Origin: an uncultured Agathobacter sp. | Lineage (GTDB): Bacteria; Bacillota; Clostridia; Lachnospirales; Lachnospiraceae | Length of the DNA stretch: 5,371 nt | NCBI GenBank assembly: GCA_910587655.1 | Contig: CAJUND010000057.1 | Coordinates: forward strand, 1 to 5,371 | Direction: 5' to 3' | In this document: positions 1-5,371 of the stretch, in pieces | Numbering within the stretch: position 1 is the first letter of the stretch | Layout: each line of letters starts with the position of its first letter | Notes under the pieces: model-generated | What the model was told of the DNA's origin: nothing | Database searches by the model: none | The model's input: only the letters and a program-made list of their open reading frames with translations | Program-made: the position numbers and the translations under genes

Positions 1-52
1 TGTCCCCTGACTAAAAATTTCATAAAAATGTGTCTACTCTATTGACTATACT
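1..52. other. AT-rich sequence cutting off the rhs fragment; possible mobile-element end
   Basis: The YD repeats stop near 53 and are replaced by sequence with no Rhs character, starting TGTCCCCTGACTAAAAATTT and containing two A-rich blocks (CTAAAAATTTC, ATAAAAATG). An abrupt break in a repeat protein suggests an insertion or deletion endpoint. No transposase or matching inverted end is inside the window, so the mobile-element reading is a guess. Confidence 0.2.
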
Positions 53-260
53 TCAGGTCGTGTTACCTTGTGCGTCCGTCCTTGCGGTCATCCTTGCCGC
101 GTCGTCATATTCAAACCTTGTCACGCTGCCGAGTGCGTCCGTGATGGCGGTCGGTGGCAGTGGTGTTGTTCCCGTTCGCATCATAGGTAAAGCTTTCAAA
201 CGTTCCGTCTGGATATGTGGTTTTTGTCATGTTGCCAAGGCCGTCATATTCATAGGTCTG
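53..260 (-). pseudogene. Frameshifted YD-repeat fragment of another rhs copy
   Basis: Read on the minus strand, 260-147 encodes TYEYDGLGNMTKTTYPDG and then TFESFTYDANGNNTTATD, typical YD repeats. From about 148 the repeat continues in another frame as ITDALGSVTRFEYDDAARM and ends DAQGNTT at the TGA at 55-53. The frame change lies near 146-150. A stop (266-264) closes the first frame just upstream. No start codon or ribosome binding site fits, so this is a remnant. It corresponds to the middle repeats of an Rhs protein, not the core that precedes the displaced tip, so it derives from a different segment or a second rhs copy. The repeats stop abruptly near 53. Confidence 0.85.
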
Positions 261-325
261 ACATTACTGGCATAAATACCCAATCTAATAAAATAATTAT
301 GTTTTTATAGCTTATTCCGTGCAAT

Positions 326-766
326 TTATTTGTTAAGCAATTCCGTAAGACTGGAGGCTATTTCTATCAGGTCTTCCTCTAACATAGTTTCAAACGGAAC
401 CTGGTAATACTTTGAATTCTTTCCAAGCACAAGCGCCTCATCATTTACCGCCCCTACCAGTGTATATCCTGGTAAAAACTCCTCTATCGCGTTTCCCTCG
501 CTGAATTCATTTATTTCTGCGCAGGAATATATCCTAAGATATATATCTTTCAGGCTTCCTTCTACACCGCCTGTTTCATCCAAATATGCCTTAAGTTCAT
601 TTGTCACCCAGTATTTTAATCCACTGCTTTTAACTGAAAAATCCCTCTTTTCTTCCAGTCCTGTTGAAACCTCTATCCCATTCGATAAAGCAATAATTTC
701 CTTAATTGTCAAGTAGCTCCCCTCTTCTCTTTTAATAGGACCATTATCTCTCTTTTCTTTACTCAT
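326..766 (-). CDS. SUKH (SMI1/KNR4)-like immunity protein for the HNH toxin
   Basis: This 146-residue protein has a SUKH-like C-terminal half: an LRIYSCAEINEF strand-helix unit, then a hydrophobic strand after LPGY (YTLVGAVNDEALVLG), then YYQVPFETMLEEDLIEIA and a last amphipathic helix. SUKH proteins are known, abundant immunity proteins and often partner HNH-fold toxins. The N-terminal 20 residues are charged and lack a signal peptide, so it should be cytosolic, binding and blocking the adjacent toxin. The ATG lies inside the toxin's last codons (ATGAGTAA, 8-nt overlap) and is preceded by GGAGGG at 780-775 with 8 nt spacing. This indicates coupled but also strong independent initiation, so immunity could be made even if the toxin is not. 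The usual SUKH Gly-rich turn is altered to GAVNDEA, so the exact subfamily is open. Confidence 0.78.
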   Translation of the reverse strand: MSKEKRDNGPIKREEGSYLTIKEIIALSNGIEVSTGLEEKRDFSVKSSGLKYWVTNELKAYLDETGGVEGSLKDIYLRIYSCAEINEFSEGNAIEEFLPGYTLVGAVNDEALVLGKNSKYYQVPFETMLEEDLIEIASSLTELLNK

Positions 767-1865
767 TCAATATTCCCTCCAATTCTCTCAACACCATGCT
801 CCAAAACTTATTAAATTGAAAATGTTCCTGAGGATATAAAGCAACTTTATTATCTATATCAGTTGGACTTCCACCAAACTTTACTGGTTGAACCTCATGA
901 ATATGTAAACCTTTCAAATAATTATACATACGATGCAATTTCTTATTTATCTTATTTGCATCATCTCTGGCTTTTTTATAAGCATCCCCTTCTAATACAG
1001 TAAACGGTCCTTCCGGATGTGGTAATCCATCCGGATATTCGCTCCAATCTGTAATTTCAAAGGTTCCATCATCATTTACTTGAACGCATTCATTATGCAC
1101 CAGTACCCCGTTTACTGACACATAGTAGGTATGGCTGTCCTCAATCTCAAGGTTGTAGACTTTTACCGGCTCATCCAGTGTCTCCGTTTCAACACTGGCA
1201 ACGGTCTCTGTCTTCCCGTCCTGCGTGTGCAGCACGTCTCCTTCTTCCAGCTCGGAAGCGGCGCACCAGCCCTTCCCTTCCGTGTAGAACGGGTGGTTTT
1301 CGGTGGTGTTGATTTCCGTTCCGTTTCCGGTTGTTACATGGACAAGCGTGTCGGTTTCAGTCACTGATACGGCGAGGACTTTTTTCAGTTCCTTCTCCCC
1401 GGTCTCGGTATTCTCCGACCAGACGCAGTCGCCTGCCTGTATTTCCTCAATCGGGCGCAGCCCGTCCTCCGTGGATACCAGGGTGTCCCCCGTGAAGCAC
1501 TGGCTGGTCAGCCCGAACACCATGCAGAACATTTCCACGATGCTGACCGTGATTTCCACCGGGTCCCCGCTTTTGAACGCCTCCTGTATCCGGCCCGCCT
1601 GGTCTGCCAGCCCGAAGACTGCCATCAGAGGTTTGAGCACAATACCGAGTGAGGTTTTGCACATGCCGTCAACCATGAAGCCGACCACCATGCCCCCACG
1701 CATGACTGCAAACACGTCTGGCAGTGTCCCGCCGCCCAGCATGATTTCCCGGATTTCCACTGCCGTGTCATAGACGGTGGTTGCGGCATTCGCCCACTTC
1801 ACCAGCTTCTGCAGGAAGCGCACCTGGTGTATGCCGCGCATTGCGGACTGGATGCTTGTCGTCAC
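759..1865 (-). CDS. Displaced Rhs toxin tip: pretoxin region, Hint autoprotease domain and HNH nuclease
   Basis: The frame is 368 codons from a GTG at 1865. No ribosome binding site precedes that GTG or the Met at residue 9, so the start is formal and the frame is best seen as a tip cut off from its Rhs carrier. Residues 1-122 are a pretoxin region with hydrophobic helices (VFAVMRGGMVVGFMV; VEMFCMVFGL). Residues 123-258 are a pretoxin Hint domain: nucleophile Cys in CFTGDTLV, the TENH block (188-191), and the end VNGVLVHN (N258). The next residue is Glu, so cleavage is expected, not intein splicing. Residues 259-368 are an HNH-type nuclease: HIHEVQPVKFGGSPTD, with H323-E324, N339 and H348 as the likely H-N-H set, and a nearby FNKFW. 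DNA is GC-richer through the Hint and AT-rich after it (below ~1094), so the final tip is itself a swappable unit. The catalytic residues look intact. Confidence 0.88.
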   Translation of the reverse strand: MTTSIQSAMRGIHQVRFLQKLVKWANAATTVYDTAVEIREIMLGGGTLPDVFAVMRGGMVVGFMVDGMCKTSLGIVLKPLMAVFGLADQAGRIQEAFKSGDPVEITVSIVEMFCMVFGLTSQCFTGDTLVSTEDGLRPIEEIQAGDCVWSENTETGEKELKKVLAVSVTETDTLVHVTTGNGTEINTTENHPFYTEGKGWCAASELEEGDVLHTQDGKTETVASVETETLDEPVKVYNLEIEDSHTYYVSVNGVLVHNECVQVNDDGTFEITDWSEYPDGLPHPEGPFTVLEGDAYKKARDDANKINKKLHRMYNYLKGLHIHEVQPVKFGGSPTDIDNKVALYPQEHFQFNKFWSMVLRELEGILNE

Positions 1866-1931
1866 GGAGCATTCGCGTAAAGATATTTGTGTAAACTCAC
1901 CGGGTCGGAAATTCTTCCCGGCCAGATGTCC
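1862..1931 (-). pseudogene. Scar of the Rhs core upstream of the displaced toxin tip
   Basis: Bases 1871-1931 align without gaps to 4665-4725 of the intact rhs gene; I count 11 mismatches in 61 positions (82% identity). Read in the Rhs frame it gives WPGRISDPVSLHKYLYANAP and then TGA (1864-1862), against WPGSLTDPVSLHKYLYANANP in the intact gene. Between GCGAA and GTGAC the scar is 4 nt shorter than the intact copy, which breaks the frame. Immediately after, GTG ACG continues as the first codons of the toxin frame, in the register of Val-Thr in NPVT. The toxin was therefore once the C-terminus of an Rhs protein. Upstream of about 1931 homology fades and a stop in this frame occurs near 1966, so no long Rhs coding remains. 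Confidence 0.85.
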
Positions 1932-2051
1932 GTCAAAAACCGGATGTATCCATTGTTTGTTTAAACCATAGTATTTTCATCAGATGTGTCTGATTCCGAT
2001 TCTTTCAGCAGTATTCCGTACAAAAACTGTTTATTCCGATAAACCAGTTCT

Positions 2052-2981
2052 TTACGGCCTCCATTTTATCCGTTCATCTTCTTTACGTGCAAATGTAAAT
2101 ATTAGTACTGTATTAAACTGACTGACAAACTCACAAGGAGCACTGGGATGCTTAAGATACATCTCTGGAACCTGAAAATTCTCTTCACGTTTTACCAGAA
2201 AAATTTCTGCCCATTTCTTTTCCTCTTTCGGGCTGTCCGGTTCCAGACATACTGCACTAACAATTTCTTTCTTGTTAGTAAAATAAGCATTAACAATCGG
2301 CCTAAAAGGGATTTTTTCCAGTTCGCTCTTTTCTGGAAACACATCTCCAACCCAGTCATACAGCATCACCACCGCACTGGAGGAATAATCCAGGTCGGGA
2401 CATATATTTGATACCGGAACTTTGTTAATTTCAATAACACGCAGCAAAAGATATCCGTTCTTTATTATTTTCTGAGCATTCTGAAATCTTTTTCTGTTTT
2501 CTTCACTGACTTGTTCGCCCCACTTTACCAGCGGTTCTGTCATTTTATATGCCAGCAGATCTCCCACCTTCCATTTCGTCTTGCGCCGGAAAAATGCCGG
2601 GCACTTTGGAAACTTCTTTTTTTCCTCATTTACCACATTCATAAGATTATATCTTAGCTTTTCCAGCACCTGTTTTCTTTCCCGGTATATCTCCTCCCCG
2701 CTTTCCTTCCAGCGTTCCAGATAGGATTCATCTGCAATGCACTCAAGTGCACGTTCCTTTACCTCATCCATCAGAATCCCGTTCTTCCACTGGAACAGTG
2801 CAATGGAAAGCCAGTAAACATCCTTTCCTTCTGACGCGTCTTCATAGTCCGGATAAAAATGGTCGCTTATTTTCCGGTAGGCCTCCCGGGGGGACATTCC
2901 GTACCCCAGGAGGATTTTGTACTCATCTATAATATCCGCTGCGTCATCATCATCAAAAATTTCTGCTGACCAAGCCCCCAT
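2052..2981 (-). CDS. Second MGAW-family immunity-like protein, paralogue of the upstream gene
   Basis: This 309-residue protein starts MGAWSAEIFDDDDAADIIDEY. It parallels the upstream gene block by block: MGAW with an acidic stretch; W-K-x-G-x-L followed by V/L-K-x-(R/K)-A-L-E; RW-(K/E)-S then RERKQVLEKL against KERNRVLDRL; KWKVGDLLAYKM against GWKEGEVYAFQI; and a C-terminal FNTVLIFTF against NNTVHSSVFT. They are therefore diverged duplicates or separately acquired members of one family. The start is firm, with AAAGGAGA at 2998-2991 about 9 nt upstream of the ATG. It has no signal peptide or clear membrane helix. No second toxin of its own is adjacent, so it may protect against a related tip carried by neighbours, or against the same toxin. 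Immunity is inferred, not shown by the sequence. Confidence 0.75.
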   Translation of the reverse strand: MGAWSAEIFDDDDAADIIDEYKILLGYGMSPREAYRKISDHFYPDYEDASEGKDVYWLSIALFQWKNGILMDEVKERALECIADESYLERWKESGEEIYRERKQVLEKLRYNLMNVVNEEKKKFPKCPAFFRRKTKWKVGDLLAYKMTEPLVKWGEQVSEENRKRFQNAQKIIKNGYLLLRVIEINKVPVSNICPDLDYSSSAVVMLYDWVGDVFPEKSELEKIPFRPIVNAYFTNKKEIVSAVCLEPDSPKEEKKWAEIFLVKREENFQVPEMYLKHPSAPCEFVSQFNTVLIFTFARKEDERIKWRP

Positions 2982-3058
2982 TATTTGTAATCTCCTTTCA
3001 TCACATCATACAGTCCGTCAATCGGCAGCTTACAGATGGAAGCTGCTCTTTTAATCAC
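2981..3058 (-). other. 25-codon reading frame linking the two immunity paralogues (mini-cistron, frameshift tail or gene remnant)
   Basis: A GTG at 3058 overlaps the TGA of the upstream gene (GTGA), and the frame runs 25 sense codons to a TAA whose last base is the A of the next gene's ATG (TAATG). The predicted peptide contains AASICKLPIDGLYDVM, which reads like real protein, but I recognise no family. There is no good ribosome binding site (only AAAAGGG, 3 nt from GTG), so translation would depend on coupling. The upstream gene ends GGT TTG TGA after a G, giving G GGT TTG, which fits the X XXY YYZ slip pattern; a -1 slip would read straight into this frame. It could also be the tail of an older gene. 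Its function is unknown. Confidence 0.4.
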
Positions 3059-3876
3059 AAACCCTTTTCATATGCCAGTTGTTGTACATACCCCGCCAAA
3101 ATTTCCCAGGTGTACATAGAACCCCATGTGAAAACAGAACTATGAACTGTATTATTTAATGGAAAAACAAAATCCTCACATTTTCCCAGGAACTGCAGAT
3201 CTTTCGGTCTTCCACTCTTTGACTTTTCCAAAATCTCCACACAATACCTATTTCCATTTTGCGTTTTCAAAAAACAAACATTAGTGGATGTTTTCAGGTC
3301 TATCACACTTTCCGGTTTTTCCTTTCTTAAAAAAAAGTACGCTTCCACCACTTCATCCTCTACACCGTGTACATTCCAGTCTTCCAAATAGATTCTGTTA
3401 ATATAAAACAGTGCATACCATCCATTATATTCTTCATAGCCTTCTACAAGTTCTTTAATTTGAAATGCATAAACCTCTCCCTCTTTCCAGCCAGTTTTAT
3501 AGGGTTTGTGGACACTCACCTTTTTCCTTTCCGGCATCGGACTGTTTAACTCTTCCTTCAGCCTGTCCAGAACCCTGTTCCTCTCTTTCCTGAGTTTTTC
3601 GGATTCCCAGCGGTCAGATGTTATTTCCTCCTCCAGCATTTCCAGTGCTTTTGTTTTCAATTCTTCTGTTAATCTTCCCTTTTTCCACAGTGTATCCGCC
3701 AGACCAAGGAAAAAATCATACTTACAGTCCACATCCTCCATCTCTTCCCTGTATTCTTCCATTATTTCCTGTAAGGCCTCCTCGTCGGTTTTTCCTCCTT
3801 TTAATTTGGAAATATAATCATCTTTTACGTCCGCACTCAAATCATTCTGGTACAGACCGGTTCCCCATGCTCCCAT
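3055..3876 (-). CDS. Probable immunity protein for the GIY-YIG toxin (MGAWG / DUF4259-like N-terminus)
   Basis: This is a 273-residue protein directly downstream of the toxin gene, the usual place for a cognate immunity gene. I chose the ATG at 3876 over the GTG at 3945 because MGAWGTGLYQND resembles the conserved start of DUF4259-like proteins, the next gene also starts MGAW, and an AGGTG ribosome binding site (3883-3887) lies 6 nt upstream. The first ~110 residues are acidic and helical (DDYISKL, EEALQEIMEEY, LWKKGRL, ALEMLEEE). A middle block, TGWKEGEVYAFQIKE, recalls the WxxGDxxAF segment of several immunity families. There is no signal peptide or membrane segment, so it is probably cytosolic. 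The immunity role is inferred from position and from its paralogue. The stop TGA follows GGGTTTG and overlaps a 25-codon frame. Confidence 0.78.
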   Translation of the reverse strand: MGAWGTGLYQNDLSADVKDDYISKLKGGKTDEEALQEIMEEYREEMEDVDCKYDFFLGLADTLWKKGRLTEELKTKALEMLEEEITSDRWESEKLRKERNRVLDRLKEELNSPMPERKKVSVHKPYKTGWKEGEVYAFQIKELVEGYEEYNGWYALFYINRIYLEDWNVHGVEDEVVEAYFFLRKEKPESVIDLKTSTNVCFLKTQNGNRYCVEILEKSKSGRPKDLQFLGKCEDFVFPLNNTVHSSVFTWGSMYTWEILAGYVQQLAYEKGL

Positions 3877-3925
3877 TTGCTTCACCTGCATAACTGAACG
3901 TATGCTTTTCCTTTCCCATAAATCC

Positions 3926-3952
3926 AGTATATACCAGGGCACCACCTGTAAA
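3926..3952 (-). promoter_or_regulatory. Possible internal promoter for the immunity genes
   Basis: On the minus strand TTTACA (3952-3947) and TATACT (3931-3926) resemble -35 and -10 boxes, with a short 15-nt spacer. Initiation would fall about 40-45 nt before the ATG at 3876, allowing immunity without the toxin. The -35 box overlaps the loop of the stem-loop. Spacing is suboptimal and such matches occur by chance. Confidence 0.25.
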
Positions 3953-3961
3953 GGTGATGCC
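3938..3961 (-). promoter_or_regulatory. Stem-loop between toxin and immunity genes
   Basis: In the minus-strand transcript the sequence folds as GGCAUCACCU, loop UUAC, AGGUGGUGCC: ten pairs including one G-U. On the plus strand that pair is a C-A mismatch, so the fold favours minus-strand RNA, the coding direction. It lies 34 nt after the toxin stop and about 60 nt before the immunity start. No U-run follows (CUGGUAUAUACUGG comes next), so it is not a standard terminator. It could protect the RNA, attenuate readthrough or separate the expression of the two genes. Confidence 0.55.
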
Positions 3962-3995
3962 TTAATATATCCCCTGCTTACTTTGTTTTATCCTG

Positions 3996-5371
3996 TTACC
4001 ACCAGTTCCCCTTGTCCTCCTTGATTGCGTTCAGTTCCTCCTCCTCAAAGTTTTCAAACATGCTCGGGTACCTGTTCATGTATTCCACTGCGGCATCATA
4101 ATAAACTGAACTGTTGGCATTTCTTATACCAACCCCGTTTACAAAGTTGTAATAAGGAATTCCCACATCCTTTGTAAAGTTTGCCGTATGGTACAGTACC
4201 AGCAGGGTCTGTTCAAGCCCCCTTGCCTCTTCTTTGGTAAGGTTGGATAACACCATCTCTCCTTCTATCAGGTTATACTGCTTCATCTTTCCTCCAGGCC
4301 GCTTATGCTGCTCCATGCGGCTTTTATAATCCTTCGTCCGCCCGACATACCGCACCACTCCATCCAAGTCTACCAGTGTGTAAACACAGTAACACCTGTT
4401 CTTTTTTGTCTTTTCTTCTAGTTCAGCCTTGATTCTGCTTTTGACATTTTCCACCACACTGTTAACATCGTCAGCAGAATCCATGGCTGCAACAGTATTA
4501 CTGACAACATGGGTATAATCATACCTTGCCGTCACTGCGGCATTTATATAGCGCAGGGTATGCAGGAGGCTCAGTCCGATTGCAACAACAGCAGCGTCAT
4601 GTTTTATTTCGGCAATTGAAAGCGAGAAGTAACCGCTCGGATCCGTGTATGTCACCGGGTTCGCGTTCGCGTAAAGGTATTTGTGCAGGCTCACCGGGTC
4701 CGTGAGGCTTCCCGGCCAGCTGTCCATGCTGGTGAAGGTTCCCGTGGACGGGTCCATGTACCTTGCCCGCAGGTAGTAAAGACCCGTGTTTTCGCTGTAC
4801 TGTTCCCCGGTGTAGAGGAAGTCGTTTTCCGTGTCCCCTTTCTTCTGTAACAGGTTCCCGTATGCGTCGTAACTGTAGCTGTCAGTTATGTTCCCGTCAC
4901 TGTCAATCAGGAACCGGACGTTCCCGTGCCCGTCATAATGATAGTAGCATACCTTTCCTTCCCTGTCCATGGAAAGGAGTTCGTCCCCGCGGGTGAAATG
5001 TGCTTTTTCATTCCCTTCGCCGTCCGTCTCCGCCACGACCTGTGTGAGGCTTCCGCTGGTGTCATTGACATAATACACCGTACTGCTTTCATTGACGGTC
5101 TTTGACTGGCGGTTCCCGGCATAATCGTAGGTGTAGGATTCAACGGTTACGCTGTTGCCCTGCTGGACAGTCGCCTTTGTAAGGCGGTTTTCCATGTCAT
5201 AGGTGTAGGAAGCCGTTTTGCTTCCGCTTTTCTTTGTGAGGTTTCCGTTTGCGTCGTACCCGTATGTGGCGGTTCCCTCCGGCCCGCGCTCCGTGATAAG
5301 CTGGTTTAAGGCATTGTAGGTGTACTCCGTGGTTCCCTCTGTTACCTGCATGTCATCCAGCCCGGTGTCCG
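3996..5371 (-). CDS. Rhs/YD-repeat polymorphic toxin, C-terminal part, GIY-YIG nuclease tip (5' end outside window)
   Basis: The frame is open through the window edge, so the N-terminus is missing; the first internal Met, at 5351, is numbered 1 here and is not the real start. Residues 1-190 carry YD repeats (YGYDANGNL, YTYDMENRL, YSYDAYGNL), and 190-240 are the Rhs-associated core (YYLRARYMDPSTG, DPVSLHKYLYANANPV, then DPSG at 237-240). In studied Rhs proteins the repeats form a cocoon around the toxin, and a DPxG-type aspartyl autoprotease at the core end frees it. A hydrophobic helix follows at about 253-273. Residues 320-410 match a GIY-YIG nuclease: VYTLVD (323-328) and RYVGRT (334-339) as the two signature strands, then R345, H349, E380 in GLEQTLL, and N403. 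The predicted role is a contact-delivered DNA-cutting toxin. The DNA becomes AT-richer after the core (below about 4635), as expected for an exchanged tip. The delivery machinery is not visible. Confidence 0.92.
   Translation of the reverse strand, partial: DTGLDDMQVTEGTTEYTYNALNQLITERGPEGTATYGYDANGNLTKKSGSKTASYTYDMENRLTKATVQQGNSVTVESYTYDYAGNRQSKTVNESSTVYYVNDTSGSLTQVVAETDGEGNEKAHFTRGDELLSMDREGKVCYYHYDGHGNVRFLIDSDGNITDSYSYDAYGNLLQKKGDTENDFLYTGEQYSENTGLYYLRARYMDPSTGTFTSMDSWPGSLTDPVSLHKYLYANANPVTYTDPSGYFSLSIAEIKHDAAVVAIGLSLLHTLRYINAAVTARYDYTHVVSNTVAAMDSADDVNSVVENVKSRIKAELEEKTKKNRCYCVYTLVDLDGVVRYVGRTKDYKSRMEQHKRPGGKMKQYNLIEGEMVLSNLTKEEARGLEQTLLVLYHTANFTKDVGIPYYNFVNGVGIRNANSSVYYDAAVEYMNRYPSMFENFEEEELNAIKEDKGNWW

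Noticed and set aside
30..275. 81-codon plus-strand open frame with hydrophobic stretches
   Set aside because: It is the complement of YD-repeat DNA on the minus strand; the apparent membrane-like content comes from antisense reading of repeat codons.
1092..1499. Hint domain as a splicing intein or homing element
   Set aside because: The residue after the terminal Asn is Glu, not Cys/Ser/Thr, no homing endonuclease block is inserted, and the domain sits between Rhs core and toxin as pretoxin Hint domains do.
1303..1773. 156-codon plus-strand open frame
   Set aside because: It lies wholly antisense to the Hint-domain gene, whose motifs are unmistakable. It has low-complexity Ser/Thr/Pro composition and no ribosome binding site that I could see.
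1979..1994. ATCAGA-TGTG-TCTGAT inverted repeat as a terminator or operator
   Set aside because: The stem is six pairs, AT-rich, and has no U-run on either strand; this is within chance expectation.
3877..3945. GTG at 3945 as the true start of the first immunity gene
   Set aside because: The extra 23 residues precede the conserved MGAWG start, while AGGTG lies correctly before the ATG at 3876, and the paralogue also starts at MGAW.
1..5371. CRISPR array, tRNA, rRNA or riboswitch
   Set aside because: No regularly spaced direct repeats, cloverleaf or recognised leader RNA was seen by eye on either strand; the only repeats are protein-coding YD repeats and the Rhs core scar.

Overview
The window holds the 3' part of an Rhs/YD-repeat polymorphic-toxin locus, probably from a Gram-positive, Clostridia-like (perhaps gut Lachnospiraceae) bacterium. 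That guess rests on the gene families, strong AGGAG-type ribosome binding sites and GC-richer Rhs core next to AT-rich cassettes; it is a guess, not a proof. Every convincing gene is on the minus strand, so transcription runs from high to low coordinates.

Layout in transcription order. (1) 5371-3996: the C-terminal part of an Rhs protein, cut by the window edge, with YD repeats, the Rhs core ending in DPSG, a linker with a hydrophobic helix, and a GIY-YIG nuclease tip. (2) 3876-3055 and 2981-2052: two diverged tandem paralogues that both start MGAW (DUF4259-like N-termini), the presumed immunity genes. A 25-codon reading frame sits between them and overlaps both. (3) 1931-1862: an 82%-identical, gapless 61-bp scar of the Rhs core, ending in a frame-breaking lesion. 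(4) 1865-759: a displaced toxin tip with a pretoxin region, a pretoxin Hint autoprotease domain and an HNH nuclease. (5) 766-326: a SUKH/SMI1-like immunity gene overlapping the toxin by 8 nt. (6) 260-53: a frameshifted YD-repeat fragment of another rhs copy, running into AT-rich sequence of unknown origin at the left edge.

Together this reads as one active effector/immunity set followed by an archived alternative tip with its own immunity gene. The scar between them marks the point (just after the NANPV of the Rhs core) where toxin tips were exchanged. The active tip would be released by the DPxG core autoprotease, whereas the archived tip joins upstream of that motif and carries a Hint domain instead. 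The toxin families are known types. The less ordinary points are the paired immunity paralogues, the overlapping mini-frame with a GGGTTTG slip-like heptamer, the toxin/immunity hairpin and the visible scar.
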